A stretch of 64,000 nt of DNA from UBA4782 sp034430215 (GCA_034430215.1 DAOUFE010000019.1:372001-436000), one strand, 5' to 3'; shown: positions 1-8,642, numbered from the stretch's first letter. Translations and numbers: made by a program. The notes: generated from the sequence alone by a model not told the origin.

Positions 1-581
1 GGACCAAGAACAATTCGCTGTAGTCCAGCTTTTGACATGGCAGCTTTTCCGGTGAGTCTTTTTCCATCCCAAAAAGCAAAGCCAGATTGTTCATCTAGGT
101 CTTTGTCATCAGTAGTAAAGACTAATGCGAGCTGGCTTAACATACATAAATCACCACTTGAACCCAGTGAGCCTTGTGATGGAATTTCCGGGATCAGATT
201 CATGTTCAGCATCTGCAATATTGTTTCTACGATTTCCGTTTTTACACCACTGTGGCCGGCTGTTAAAGCATTTGCTCTTACTACCATTGCAGCCCGAACT
301 ATTTCCTCATCCAATGGTTTTCCCACACCTACAGAATGACTTAAAACCAGATTTCTGCTTAATTTTGCAGAATCGGCCTCGTCAATTCTACGGTCTGCAA
401 AGATTCCAAACCCTGTATTTATTCCATATACTGGTCTTTTCTTATTTACAATTGCATCCAGCCATTGCCTGGCTTGCTCTAATTTATCCTTTCCAGCCTT
501 TGAAAGTTTTACTTTTTCATGATCTCGAGCTATCTGCACCAATTGCTGAAGCGTTAACGATTGACCATCAATAGTTGTCAT
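1..581 (-). CDS. hutH: Aromatic amino acid ammonia-lyase, probably histidine ammonia-lyase (C-terminus beyond window)
   Basis: The reverse strand encodes about 193 residues of the N-terminal half of a HAL/PAL-family lyase and runs off the left edge. These enzymes eliminate ammonia from histidine (or Phe/Tyr) through an MIO prosthetic group made from an internal tripeptide. Visible family marks are YGINTGFG (Tyr52, the catalytic Tyr of HAL), a VRANALTAGHSG block near residue 102, and GSLGSSGDL at 137-145. The MIO triad is S141-S142-G143 instead of the usual Ala-Ser-Gly, and the following block is DLCMLSQ rather than DLAPLAH, so the substrate is less certain than the fold. The ATG at 581 follows a GAGGTGAT ribosome site that overlaps the stop of the upstream kinase-like gene. 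It is therefore the third gene of the smpB operon. Confidence 0.85.
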   Translation of the reverse strand, partial: MTTIDGQSLTLQQLVQIARDHEKVKLSKAGKDKLEQARQWLDAIVNKKRPVYGINTGFGIFADRRIDEADSAKLSRNLVLSHSVGVGKPLDEEIVRAAMVVRANALTAGHSGVKTEIVETILQMLNMNLIPEIPSQGSLGSSGDLCMLSQLALVFTTDDKDLDEQSGFAFWDGKRLTGKAAMSKAGLQRIVLG

Positions 582-587
582 ATCACC

Positions 588-1307
588 TCAAAAAAGAAAA
601 TATCCCAGGAGAATAGAGATTGCCGGAACAGTAAGATTATCAAAATCTTTAATCGAAATTGATTCTACGATTGCTGCTATCAAAGAGATTATAGTTATCG
701 GAAGGATAAAAACTTTAAGGGGTCCTATAAAATTATCTGTTGAAACAAAAATAGCTAGCACGATAAAAGAGAATATCATCCCCCCCAGAAACATAGCAAG
801 ACTTCCAGCCAATGATTTGCTCTTTGACCAGGGTAGAGTCAAGCTTTCTACTCTACTGCCAATAATGTCAGCCAGCCCGTCGCCACCGCAAAGCATCATT
901 AATGCAACAATGCCAATTGGATTTGTTTTCCAAAAGATCAGAGTTAAGGTTACAAAAACGATCCCATAAAATAGAGGTCCTCGCAATATCTCTTTGCGAT
1001 TGCCACTACGTGACATGGCATCCACTGAAGCTTGATCTTTGATCACGCCAAATCCAACCAGAGCAAATTGAATACTGATCCCTAAAGGGATCACAGAGGC
1101 TAAAAAGCGAGATGCAGGATGATCAGGAAAAAGAAGCCAGCATAGAACGAAGATTAATCCGGTTCCAGAATGAATGATCTTCCGGCTCAATGCCGAGCTG
1201 ATCCAACCGCGATGTGCAATAAAATCTACCAATCTCAGCCAGACCAAAGCAATTACCAATGTAATAAAAAATGCAATCCATACTTTATGAATCACAAATG
1301 ACTCCAA
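588..1307 (-). CDS. Dolichol/phytol kinase-like membrane protein (SEC59/VTE5 family, CTP-dependent)
   Basis: This is a 239-residue integral membrane protein with about six or seven hydrophobic segments. Family motifs are RKIIHSGTG near residue 42, the nucleotide-binding CGGDGLADIIGSR near 140, and a C-terminal DNLTVP block. They match the CTP:polyprenol/phytol/diacylglycerol kinase and cytidylyltransferase superfamily, which phosphorylates a lipid alcohol at the membrane. The real substrate (polyprenol, phytol or other isoprenoid alcohol) cannot be read from the sequence. Translation starts at a TTG (1307) that abuts the TAG stop of smpB with no gap, so translational coupling is likely. The ammonia-lyase starts 6 nt downstream of its stop. 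Confidence 0.8.
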   Translation of the reverse strand: MESFVIHKVWIAFFITLVIALVWLRLVDFIAHRGWISSALSRKIIHSGTGLIFVLCWLLFPDHPASRFLASVIPLGISIQFALVGFGVIKDQASVDAMSRSGNRKEILRGPLFYGIVFVTLTLIFWKTNPIGIVALMMLCGGDGLADIIGSRVESLTLPWSKSKSLAGSLAMFLGGMIFSFIVLAIFVSTDNFIGPLKVFILPITIISLIAAIVESISIKDFDNLTVPAISILLGYFLF

Positions 1308-1757
1308 CTAGCGAATTTTTCTTCGTCTATCCATCTCACGGTTTAAATCTTTTTTAGCAATATCTGCCCTTTTATCATATAACTTTTTCCCCTTAGCAAG
1401 AGCAATATCAATTTTCGCCAATCCATCCTTTAAATAAACTTTCACGGGGATGATTGTCACCCCTTTTTGGCGAACAGCATTCCAGAGCTTGAGCACTTCT
1501 TTTTTATGCAGAAGTAGTTTCCTTTTACGTAGAGGGTCATGATTGAAACGGTTAGCACTTTCATATGGCGCTATATGAGCACCCATCAGCCAGGCTTCCT
1601 GGTTCTCGATCTGCACATAGGCTTCACTTAAACTCATCTTCCCCGCACGGATGGATTTGATCTCGCTACCTAAAAGTACCATTCCTGCTTCAAAGTGTTC
1701 AATAAGAAAATATTCAAAATTAGCTTTACGATTAGTTGCAACGACTTTCACAGGCAT
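1308..1757 (-). CDS. smpB: SsrA-binding protein SmpB
   Basis: This 149-residue protein has the full SmpB signature: NRKANFEYFL at the start, GSEIKSIRAGK near 31, NHDPLRKRKLLLHKKE near 92, a PVKVYLKDGLAKIDIALAKGKK segment, and a basic C-terminal tail (KKDLNREMDRRRKIR). SmpB binds tmRNA and delivers it to stalled ribosomes for trans-translation. The length is normal for the family. The gene leads a leftward operon with a lipid-kinase-like gene and an ammonia-lyase. No ribosome site precedes the ATG; instead a TACAAT box ends 6 nt upstream, which suggests a leaderless message. The tmRNA gene (ssrA) is not seen in this window. Confidence 0.97.
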   Translation of the reverse strand: MPVKVVATNRKANFEYFLIEHFEAGMVLLGSEIKSIRAGKMSLSEAYVQIENQEAWLMGAHIAPYESANRFNHDPLRKRKLLLHKKEVLKLWNAVRQKGVTIIPVKVYLKDGLAKIDIALAKGKKLYDKRADIAKKDLNREMDRRRKIR

Positions 1758-1763
1758 TGCGTT

Positions 1764-1769
1764 ATTGTA
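1764..1769 (-). promoter_or_regulatory. -10 box of smpB, leaderless arrangement
   Basis: On the reverse strand TACAAT ends 6 nt before the smpB ATG. A sigma70-type start would fall on or next to the start codon. No clear -35 hexamer is seen at the expected distance. Confidence 0.5.
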
Positions 1770-1921
1770 GCATAGAACTTCTTATATCGAAAAAATAAGA
1801 GACTTTTTCATCTTTCAATTGATTTTTCTCGGATTCAGTATCCATTTCATAAGCAGTTATAATTTACTAACAAAGCCATTGACATCTAACCCTGCATTAT
1901 CGATTAATGAGGAGGTAACGT

Positions 1922-2845
1922 ATGAAGGAAATTGCTGTAGCTTTAGGAGGAGGTGGTATACGGGGCATAGCTCATATTGGAGTTTTAAAGAAGCTTCAGG
2001 AAAATGGATACACTATTAAGGCTGTCACCGGAACAAGTGCAGGAGGATTGGTTGGGGCAGTCTTTGCAGGCGGTTTTTCTCCCGACGAAATTGAAGACAT
2101 CATTTATAACGTCAATCAGAAAGCCTTTTTTTCATTATCTTCAAGTAATGTCCCCTCCTTGCTTAGCCTGCAAGGTTTAACAAAGATGCTTACTGAACTT
2201 CTTGGCGATCGAATGTTCGATTCTTTGAAAATACCTTTTGCATGCACTGCAGTTGATCTGGATACCGCGCAGGAAATCATCATTAATCAAGGCAGGGTCG
2301 TTGAAGCTGCCCTTGCAACAGCGGCTTTCCCGGGTGTTTTTCCACCGATTAAGCTCGGTAGTTGTACTTTGGTTGATGGTGGAGTCCTGGATCCAGTTCC
2401 TGTTGCATTAGCGCGATGGCTAACACCATCTCTTCCTGTGGTTGCAGTATGTTTATCACCAGAACCTCAAAGATGGGGGCACCTTCCACCATTTACAGTT
2501 CCACCTGTTGTTCCTATTCCTCAAATGATCATAGATCAGGTTTCGCATTCAAAATATTTACAGGCATTTCAGGTTTTTTACCGCTCAATGGATGTCATCA
2601 GCCGTTCACTGGCTGAAGAAAGAATGAAAATTGATAAGCCGGATGTTATTATCCGGCCCGATGTTGAAGATATCGGTCTTCTCGATAACGTTGACCCCCA
2701 TGAATTGATTCAAGCAGGTGAAACAGCAGTTATGAAATCTCTCGAAAATATTAAGGATAAATTATCCTGGAAAAGTAGTCTATTCCGGAAATTCCGACAC
2801 GTTGAGCCACCCGGAATTCCAATTTCCAACCTCAAAATTTCGTAG
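1922..2845 (+). CDS. Patatin-like phospholipase (RssA/NTE-type)
   Basis: This 307-residue protein shows the patatin Ser-Asp dyad architecture: oxyanion loop GGGGIRG at 9-15, nucleophile elbow G37-T-S39-A-G41, and catalytic D152-G-G154 in a VDGGVLDPVP context. Such enzymes hydrolyse acyl esters of phospholipids or lysophospholipids. It has no signal peptide or membrane segment, so action at the inner face of the cytoplasmic membrane is likely. A strong ribosome site (GAGGAGGT) precedes the ATG. An alpha/beta-hydrolase gene lies 79 nt downstream on the same strand, giving a small lipid/ester hydrolase pair. The physiological substrate is unknown. Confidence 0.9.
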   Translation: MKEIAVALGGGGIRGIAHIGVLKKLQENGYTIKAVTGTSAGGLVGAVFAGGFSPDEIEDIIYNVNQKAFFSLSSSNVPSLLSLQGLTKMLTELLGDRMFDSLKIPFACTAVDLDTAQEIIINQGRVVEAALATAAFPGVFPPIKLGSCTLVDGGVLDPVPVALARWLTPSLPVVAVCLSPEPQRWGHLPPFTVPPVVPIPQMIIDQVSHSKYLQAFQVFYRSMDVISRSLAEERMKIDKPDVIIRPDVEDIGLLDNVDPHELIQAGETAVMKSLENIKDKLSWKSSLFRKFRHVEPPGIPISNLKIS

Positions 2846-2924
2846 AAAATTTTTGATCAAAGGCGAATTTCTTCCATTAGTCATTTTAACAATCCATTCT
2901 TTGCTCATAAGAAAGACGTATTTC

Positions 2925-3590
2925 ATGCAAACCAAAAATGAACCAGTCACTTTTGAATTTAGTAATCGAATTGTCCGATATAAAAAATCCCTTGCTGGTT
3001 CAACTTCTTCAATCCTGGTTCTTATTCACGGGCTTACAGGTAATGAAAATTCCATGTGGGTTTTTGCCTCCAAATTACCTGACACTACTACAATTCTTGC
3101 ACCACGAGCCCCTCTAAATGCTCCCACAACGGGTTTCAGTTGGGTGAATATCGAACAATCAAAAGAGAAAATTCTTCTTGACTTACAAAATGAAGCCAGA
3201 AAATTTCATAATTGGTTGATCCAATTTTTACAATTTAAAGATGTATCAGGTTTACCTATCCATCTGGCTGGCTTTTCACAAGGAGCATCTATGGTTTACT
3301 TGTTAATGCTCCTCTTTCCTGAAATATTTCATTCAGCGATTTGTATGTCAGGTTTTTTACCAGCAGGAGCAGAATCATGGATCACTCCAGAGAAAGTAGC
3401 AAATGCCCGTTTTTTCATTTCACATGGAAATAAGGATAAAGTGATTCCTGTTTCTCAGGCCAGACTTGCAGCAACCCTGTTAAAGGAAGCAGGAGCACAG
3501 GTAATTTATTGCGAGGAAGACACCACTCATAAAATGTCGCCTGTCTGCCAAAAGAAACTTCAATCGTATATGGCGAACATTCTGGTTTAG
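2925..3590 (+). CDS. Carboxylesterase/phospholipase, alpha/beta-hydrolase fold
   Basis: This 221-residue hydrolase belongs to the phospholipase/carboxylesterase group (PF02230-like). The oxyanion-side HGLTGNE lies at 35-41. The nucleophile is Ser118 in GFSQG, the acid Asp171 in GNKDKVIP, and the base His202 in TTHKMSP, so the triad is complete. The reading frame is open back to 2802, inside the patatin gene, but the segment before MQTKNEPV does not resemble the family, so the ATG at 2925 is preferred despite a weak ribosome site. It is co-directional with the patatin gene. Its 3' end overlaps the convergent SH3b gene by 4 nt. Confidence 0.85.
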   Translation: MQTKNEPVTFEFSNRIVRYKKSLAGSTSSILVLIHGLTGNENSMWVFASKLPDTTTILAPRAPLNAPTTGFSWVNIEQSKEKILLDLQNEARKFHNWLIQFLQFKDVSGLPIHLAGFSQGASMVYLLMLLFPEIFHSAICMSGFLPAGAESWITPEKVANARFFISHGNKDKVIPVSQARLAATLLKEAGAQVIYCEEDTTHKMSPVCQKKLQSYMANILV

Positions 3591-4210
3591 CGATTTTGGA
3601 AAAGTGTGATTAAACCCAAAATTGCACCCGTAACAAACAAAACACTGATGATCAAGCCTATAGGTAGTGAACCTATGGAAGAAATTGCACTTTCATCATG
3701 AAAAGTAGGAATGACCAATTCTGCTGGTTGAGTATAGGTAGGTAACCTTGTCGGTACACTGGTTACAATGAATTGAGCTGCCAAGGTGGGGTCAATAGTT
3801 GATGTAACTAACGGCGTAGGTGTGGCAGGAGGTTCAACGATCGGAAGTTCAGCTCCACTTAGAATTACCAGAGAAGCGTAAACCCATCCCTGACCTCCAG
3901 GTACACCCGGATATTCGATCAAAATCCAATCCCCACCACTTGTTCTGCCAATTGCAGGGGCTTGTTGATTCATCAGCAACACACCGATTCCATCGTACTC
4001 TCTAGCTGGCCCTGAACGAACATTGATTTGTGGTGTATCGGGATCATTTCGAACAGTGATCCAGGATGTCATGGGAGTACTGGTGACTGTCGGAGCACTC
4101 TCTGTAGCTTGAAACATAGTTGAATTTGCCTGAACAGGTGAAATGATTATGCTGGCAATAAACGCCCCTGATATTAGAACTAAGAAAATAAGAAATATTT
4201 TATTCCTCAT
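3587..4210 (-). CDS. SH3b-domain membrane-anchored extracytoplasmic protein
   Basis: This 207-residue protein has an N-terminal hydrophobic signal segment (about residues 4-28) and a bacterial SH3 domain (about 50-118, containing INVRSGPAREYDGIGVL and WILIEYPG...GWVYASLV). A Pro/Thr-rich linker of TPTPLVTST type follows, and a C-terminal membrane helix (about 182-203). SH3b domains usually bind cell-wall or surface ligands. The layout suggests a domain displayed outside the membrane, with the C-terminus tethered. It is transcribed divergently from the zinc-ribbon gene across a 58-nt gap. GGGAG lies about 7 nt before the ATG. Confidence 0.75.
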   Translation of the reverse strand: MRNKIFLIFLVLISGAFIASIIISPVQANSTMFQATESAPTVTSTPMTSWITVRNDPDTPQINVRSGPAREYDGIGVLLMNQQAPAIGRTSGGDWILIEYPGVPGGQGWVYASLVILSGAELPIVEPPATPTPLVTSTIDPTLAAQFIVTSVPTRLPTYTQPAELVIPTFHDESAISSIGSLPIGLIISVLFVTGAILGLITLFQNR

Positions 4211-4255
4211 AAAAATACTCCCATAAAATCTGGGATAAAACCAGTGTTTTTTGAT

Positions 4256-4261
4256 TATAAT
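4256..4261 (+). promoter_or_regulatory. -10 box (TATAAT), leaderless arrangement
   Basis: A perfect TATAAT ends 7 nt before the ATG at 4269, with no ribosome site between. The expected transcription start coincides with the start codon. Confidence 0.55.
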
Positions 4262-4268
4262 CTATTCT

Positions 4269-4871
4269 ATGGATACAAAAATATATCACGGAAATATTAC
4301 TCCTTCAGAAATTGCACAAGGCTTGATGGCTTATTTTGATCGAGGCAACTATCGTGTTCAACAAGTAGGCGATCAAGATCAGATCACTGTGCAAATTGCT
4401 ACCATTGATCATCCGATATCCGGCGGTCAGACAGCCATGTCTGTGCGAATGGAAAATGTCGAAGATGGAATTTCAGTGACAATTGGTCAGCAAGCCTGGT
4501 TTGGAGTAGCTGCCAGCCTGGGAGCAACCGCTATTGCTGCTTTACGAAATCCCTTTAGTTTATTAGGACGATTGGATGATCTGGCTCAAGATATTGAATC
4601 ATTACAGATCCGTGATAAAGTGATCCAGGTTGTTGAAAGTATTATCCGCTCCAAAGGAGTTGGTTTGGAATTATCAGAACGTCTGCGCAGAATAGTATGC
4701 GATTACTGTACTACTGCCAATCCAGTAGGTGAAGCTCACTGCATCGCATGTGGAGCTCCTCTAGGGAATCAGCAGCCTTATACTTGTCCACATTGTGGTT
4801 TTGTTTTAGTTAGGAACGAAGTGTATTGCCCCAATTGTGGAAACCCAATTCCATCTATCAAAATTCGTTGA
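4269..4871 (+). CDS. Zinc-ribbon protein of unknown function
   Basis: This is a cytoplasmic protein of 200 residues. The first 140 or so form an alpha/beta domain that I do not recognise, with a short hydrophobic stretch (AWFGVAASLGATAIAAL, about 75-91). The C-terminus has two zinc ribbons, CDYC...CIAC and CPHC...CPNC. Proteins of this type are common in Chloroflexota and are of unknown function. I chose the ATG at 4269 over the in-frame ATG at 4251 because 4251 lies upstream of the TATAAT box and would not be transcribed from it. Confidence 0.7.
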   Translation: MDTKIYHGNITPSEIAQGLMAYFDRGNYRVQQVGDQDQITVQIATIDHPISGGQTAMSVRMENVEDGISVTIGQQAWFGVAASLGATAIAALRNPFSLLGRLDDLAQDIESLQIRDKVIQVVESIIRSKGVGLELSERLRRIVCDYCTTANPVGEAHCIACGAPLGNQQPYTCPHCGFVLVRNEVYCPNCGNPIPSIKIR

Positions 4872-5005
4872 TATTGTAGATAGAACCATAAGCAGATTTT
4901 TTTTGAACAAGTCTGCATGTTTTTAAAGAAACAAATAATCATTTGTTACGTATGTACTATATACTTTTTTTCATCGATTCATTCATTTTTTTTTAATTTT
5001 TATGA

Positions 5006-5011
5006 GATAAT
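5006..5011 (+). promoter_or_regulatory. Probable extended -10 (TGaGATAAT) upstream of the P1 peptidase gene
   Basis: TG-A-GATAAT lies in a 184-nt T-rich gap (4872-5055) that holds nothing else recognisable. It would give a leader of about 40 nt before the ATG at 5056, where GGTGG provides a weak ribosome site. Confidence 0.4.
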
Positions 5012-5055
5012 ACAGGCAATCTTTTTTATCCACAAATCCAGGTGGTTGGTTAACT

Positions 5056-6069
5056 ATGAAGTGGGATGTGAGTCAATTTTGTGATATTTCGAATATTTCT
5101 GGAATTCGTATTGGTCAGGAACAAGACAATGATGCTCTTACAGGATGTACTGTAATTATTGCTGATGAAGGTGCTGTTGGCGGTGTCGACCAGCGAGGAG
5201 GTTCTCCTGGCACCAGGGAGACCGACCTTCTACGCCCCATGCATATGGTTGAAAATATTCATGCTATTTTACTTACTGGTGGATCAGCATTTGGATTGAA
5301 TGCAGCTGCAGGTGTGATGAAATATCTCGAAGAGAATAAAATTGGTTTCAATACAGGAGTTGTTCCTGTTCCCATCGTTCCAGCTGCGGTGCTTTTTGAC
5401 CTGGCAATTGGTGATTCTTCCATTCGTCCTGACCTTCAAATGGGTTATCAGGCTTGTATCAATGCGTCAACGGTACCTCCAATGCAGGGTAATTTTGGTG
5501 CAGGTTGTGGAGCAACCATAGGAAAAATCTTTGGAATGTTAAGTGCCATGAAATCTGGCATTGGTCAGGCGGCAATGGAGATCTCATCTGGAGTATTTAT
5601 TGGAGCAATCGTAGCAGTGAACGCATTTGGTGATGTCATTAACCCTTATTCTGGTGATATTCTTGCCGGTGCAAGACCTGTACAAAAGGGTCCACTTTTA
5701 TTGGGTGGTAAAAATAAATTTGCAAATACTCTTGATGTATTACGTACTTTTACTGGTCAGACGATCATGAAATTTGCATCAAGTCAAAATACCACCATCG
5801 GGGCTGTAATCACCAATGCCCGCCTGACAAAAGAAGAAGCAAATAAAGTAGCCCAGATGGCACAGAATGGACTCGCACTGTCCATTAATCCAGCTCATAC
5901 GATGATGGATGGTGATACACTATTTACCATGGCTACTGGGAAAAAGAAAATTGATGTGAATATTATTGGTGCATTTGCACCCATAGTTGTGGCGCAAGCG
6001 ATTATCAATGCTGTAACTTTTGCGCTACCCGTTGCTGGTTTACCCTCATACAAAAATTTAAATTCTTGA
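5056..6069 (+). CDS. P1 family peptidase (DmpA/NylC-like N-terminal nucleophile hydrolase)
   Basis: This 337-residue protein has the P1 layout: N-terminal ISGIRIGQ, the VGGVDQRGGSPGTRETDLL block (41-59), ILLTGGSAFGLNAAAGV (71-87), a Gly-rich NFGAGCGATIGK (146-157), and NTTIGAVITNA near 245. In NylC-type members the precursor self-cleaves between Asn and Thr and the new N-terminal Thr is the nucleophile. Here that bond would be N245-T246. Substrates in the family include beta-aminopeptides and amide oligomers; the natural one here is unknown. The degV gene starts 10 nt downstream, so the two probably form an operon ending at the 6943-6970 terminator. Confidence 0.88.
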   Translation: MKWDVSQFCDISNISGIRIGQEQDNDALTGCTVIIADEGAVGGVDQRGGSPGTRETDLLRPMHMVENIHAILLTGGSAFGLNAAAGVMKYLEENKIGFNTGVVPVPIVPAAVLFDLAIGDSSIRPDLQMGYQACINASTVPPMQGNFGAGCGATIGKIFGMLSAMKSGIGQAAMEISSGVFIGAIVAVNAFGDVINPYSGDILAGARPVQKGPLLLGGKNKFANTLDVLRTFTGQTIMKFASSQNTTIGAVITNARLTKEEANKVAQMAQNGLALSINPAHTMMDGDTLFTMATGKKKIDVNIIGAFAPIVVAQAIINAVTFALPVAGLPSYKNLNS

Positions 6070-6079
6070 AAGGAAAATC

Positions 6080-6925
6080 ATGGTTACCATTATTGCTGAT
6101 ACCACTTGTAGTATTCCAGTTAGTGAATTGGAAGAAATGGGGGTTCACGTATTACCTCAAATCATTATATTTGGCGATGAAAGTTACCGTGATGATACAG
6201 AGATTGACCACACAACCTTCTTGAATAAATTAACCTCATCTTCATCCTTACCCAAAACAGCTGCGCCACCTCCAGCTTTATATACGCCAATTTATAAAAA
6301 AGAATTTGAAGCTGGCAATAGCATGGTCGTAGTTTGCCCCTCAACTGAAATGAGTGGAACTTTTCGAAGTGCAGTACAGGCCGCCCAGGACTTTCCAGAA
6401 GCAGACATTCATGTTGTGGATACGCGCACCATTGGTTCTGGTTTAGGTAGTATTGTACGATGTGCAGTAGCATGGGCAAAAGAAGGATTATCCGCCAATG
6501 AAATTGTCGAAAAAACAAAAGAAATGGCCTCTCGAGAACATGTATATTTTCTCGTAGATACTCTTGAATACTTAAAAAAGGGCGGCAGAATCGGTGGAGC
6601 TGTAGCTTTATTGGGCTCGATCATGCAAGTCAAACCAATCTTAACCATCAGTGATGGCAAAGCAGGACCATTTGATAAACAGCGAACTAAGATCCGCGCA
6701 ATTGCCAGATTAAAAGAGCTTGCACAAACAGAATGCCCTGAAGGGAAAGAATGTTATGTTACTATCATGCACGGGGCAGCAAAAGATGAAGCTGAAATTC
6801 TTGCAAAAGAATGTCAGGAACTACTCCACGTAAATAAAGTGCGCTATTATGATCTGCCACCTGCCATTATGGTACACGCAGGACCAGGTGTGCTGGCAAT
6901 CAGTTATTTTGTACCAGCAGCCTGA
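6080..6925 (+). CDS. degV: DegV family fatty-acid-binding protein
   Basis: This 281-residue protein shows DegV features: an N-terminal IIADTTCSIP, a central PPALYTPIYKK and STEMSGTFRSA, the VVDTRTIGSGLG strand, VDTLEYLKKGGRIGG, and a C-terminal HAGPGVLAISYF. DegV-fold (FakB-type) proteins bind a single fatty acid; in Firmicutes they present it to the kinase FakA for phosphorylation. No fakA-like gene is seen here. The position directly after the P1 peptidase, with GGAAA before the ATG, suggests co-transcription. Confidence 0.92.
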   Translation: MVTIIADTTCSIPVSELEEMGVHVLPQIIIFGDESYRDDTEIDHTTFLNKLTSSSSLPKTAAPPPALYTPIYKKEFEAGNSMVVVCPSTEMSGTFRSAVQAAQDFPEADIHVVDTRTIGSGLGSIVRCAVAWAKEGLSANEIVEKTKEMASREHVYFLVDTLEYLKKGGRIGGAVALLGSIMQVKPILTISDGKAGPFDKQRTKIRAIARLKELAQTECPEGKECYVTIMHGAAKDEAEILAKECQELLHVNKVRYYDLPPAIMVHAGPGVLAISYFVPAA

Positions 6926-6942
6926 TATTTTTCGTCATAATG

Positions 6943-6970
6943 AAAGGATCCTATAAAAAGGATCCTTTTT
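6943..6970. terminator. Bidirectional rho-independent terminator
   Basis: A perfect 9-bp stem (AAAGGATCC / GGATCCTTT) with an 8-nt A-rich loop is followed by a T run. It sits between convergent degV and the ABM gene and can serve both strands. Confidence 0.85.
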
Positions 6971-7274
6971 ACTTAATGATTTCCAAAGGATAGATTGCAT
7001 TATATTTGACCCCTACACGAGGTTCAGCCATCATAGGGGCAACGGTATCGCGCCATTTTTGATAATGGGCAGTGGCTTTATGGATAGCAACATCGTCCGG
7101 TGTTTTGTAAATCTCGATAAGAACAAAACGTTCTGGAGAATCTTGTTGTTGAATGAAATCAAAGCGTAGAATCCCAGGCTCGAGATTGCTTTTCTTTGCA
7201 TTCTCGAGCGTTGCATTGATAAATTCTGAGATGAATTCAGGGATTACATGTATCATCACATGAGTAATAACCAT
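6969..7274 (-). CDS. ABM-domain protein (antibiotic biosynthesis monooxygenase / LsrG-YgiN-like)
   Basis: This 101-residue single-domain protein has the dimeric ferredoxin-like ABM fold pattern: a first strand VITHVMIHVIPE, EPGILRFDFIQQQDSPERFVLIEIYKT, then the HKATAHYQKW helix with the conserved His. Relatives include quinol monooxygenase YgiN and the autoinducer-processing LsrG. The specific reaction cannot be inferred. It is a stand-alone gene transcribed towards degV. GGAGGT lies about 7 nt before the ATG. Confidence 0.85.
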   Translation of the reverse strand: MVITHVMIHVIPEFISEFINATLENAKKSNLEPGILRFDFIQQQDSPERFVLIEIYKTPDDVAIHKATAHYQKWRDTVAPMMAEPRVGVKYNAIYPLEIIK

Positions 7275-7403
7275 AGAAACCTCCAGCTAACTTTTTCAAT
7301 ATAAAAGCAATAGTCCAATAAGGAATTAAATTATCTTGTGTATTATATAATTATTGGGGTTTTCACAAGCAAATTTTCATCAATTTAATATAGCTGGAAA
7401 CGA

Positions 7404-8618
7404 ATGACAAAAATACTGAATACTATAAAATCGCAATTGGAAACCAATCTCCATACACGAGCGATTGTCTATTCTATTTGTTGTTTTCTCACACTGCGGT
7501 TACTCGCAAGTTTGATCTTTCTGATCCTCAGCTATACAATGGCTCCAGTATCTTCACCTGAAGCGTTGATTTCCCCCTCTGCTCTTTCGACCTATCAATC
7601 TCAGGGGAAATTATTTAACTTATTCATCACACCCTGGTATCGATGGGACACCGTTCATTATCTTGATCTTGCAGAAAATGGCTATACGTCTGACAGCAAA
7701 ACAACGGTATGGCCACCTTTGTATCCCCTGTTAATAAAACTAATAGCCCTAATTACCAACTCATATTTGCTATCAGGAATTATTGTTTCAAATCTGGCAT
7801 TTTTATGCGCGTTATACTTGCTTTATCTATTAATTTCTACTGAATATTCTGAAGAAGTCGCCCAAAGATCATTGCTTTATTTGATCATTTTCCCTACCGC
7901 CTTTTTCTTTGTTGCGCCTTATTCGGAATCGCTTTTCCTTGCTCTTTCTGTAGGTTTTTTTCTGGCCATAAAAAAGCAAAAATGGTGGGTAGCAGGATTT
8001 TTGGGTATCTGCGCAGTATTGACCCGTTTGCAAGGTATTTTTCTTGTCGTTCCATTAATTTGGATATTTTTTCAAAACTTGATCAACAGAAAAGGAATCT
8101 CCAGGAAACTGAATTGTAGATCGTTGATTCCAATTAGTGTAATATCGGCAGCGTTTATTCTATATTTTCTATCCATTCATTTTGTTTTAGGTAGAGAATG
8201 GCCCTGGATGACATTACAAAGTAATTGGTCACAGAAACTGGGGCTTCCCTGGGAAGGAATGATAAGCAATATAAAAATTCTTATAGGGATAACACCGCTG
8301 ATTTCAGTCTCGTATATTTCCACCTTTTTTGATGTGCTGACTCTTCTTGGAGGCATTGTTTTGTTGATTATTACAAGAATGCAATTAAAAAAGGAGTATC
8401 TGCTTTATTCTATTACTTTATTACTGCTTTTTTCTATAAAACTTAATCAAAATGGATTTCTAGTAAGTACTTCAAGGTATGTATTATCGATATTTCCTTT
8501 ATATATTTCTTATGCTTTAACATTAAAGAAAGGTGGAAGAATAATTTGGAGTGCAATTTCACTCCTCAGCCTGATAATTTTGCTGGTTATTTATTACAAT
8601 TGGGGTTGGGTAGCATGA
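7404..8618 (+). CDS. PIG-V-like polyprenol-dependent mannosyltransferase (GT-C fold)
   Basis: This 404-residue protein has about ten hydrophobic segments. The luminal-type motif RWDTVHYLDLAENGY near residue 79 is followed by WPPLYPLL, as in the PIG-V / GPI mannosyltransferase 2 family (PF04188). The acidic Asp in RWD is the likely catalytic residue of the GT-C fold. It probably transfers a hexose from a polyprenyl-phosphate donor to an extracytoplasmic acceptor. A TATAAT lies at 7346-7351. The short gap to the aldo/keto reductase suggests read-through, but no functional link is evident. Confidence 0.8.
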   Translation: MTKILNTIKSQLETNLHTRAIVYSICCFLTLRLLASLIFLILSYTMAPVSSPEALISPSALSTYQSQGKLFNLFITPWYRWDTVHYLDLAENGYTSDSKTTVWPPLYPLLIKLIALITNSYLLSGIIVSNLAFLCALYLLYLLISTEYSEEVAQRSLLYLIIFPTAFFFVAPYSESLFLALSVGFFLAIKKQKWWVAGFLGICAVLTRLQGIFLVVPLIWIFFQNLINRKGISRKLNCRSLIPISVISAAFILYFLSIHFVLGREWPWMTLQSNWSQKLGLPWEGMISNIKILIGITPLISVSYISTFFDVLTLLGGIVLLIITRMQLKKEYLLYSITLLLLFSIKLNQNGFLVSTSRYVLSIFPLYISYALTLKKGGRIIWSAISLLSLIILLVIYYNWGWVA

Positions 8619-8642
8619 CAATTTATTTTATTGGAGGTAGAC

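Noticed and set aside
125..574. Plus-strand frames over the first 580 nt
   Set aside because: The reverse strand encodes a clear ammonia-lyase with conserved motifs; these frames are shadows.
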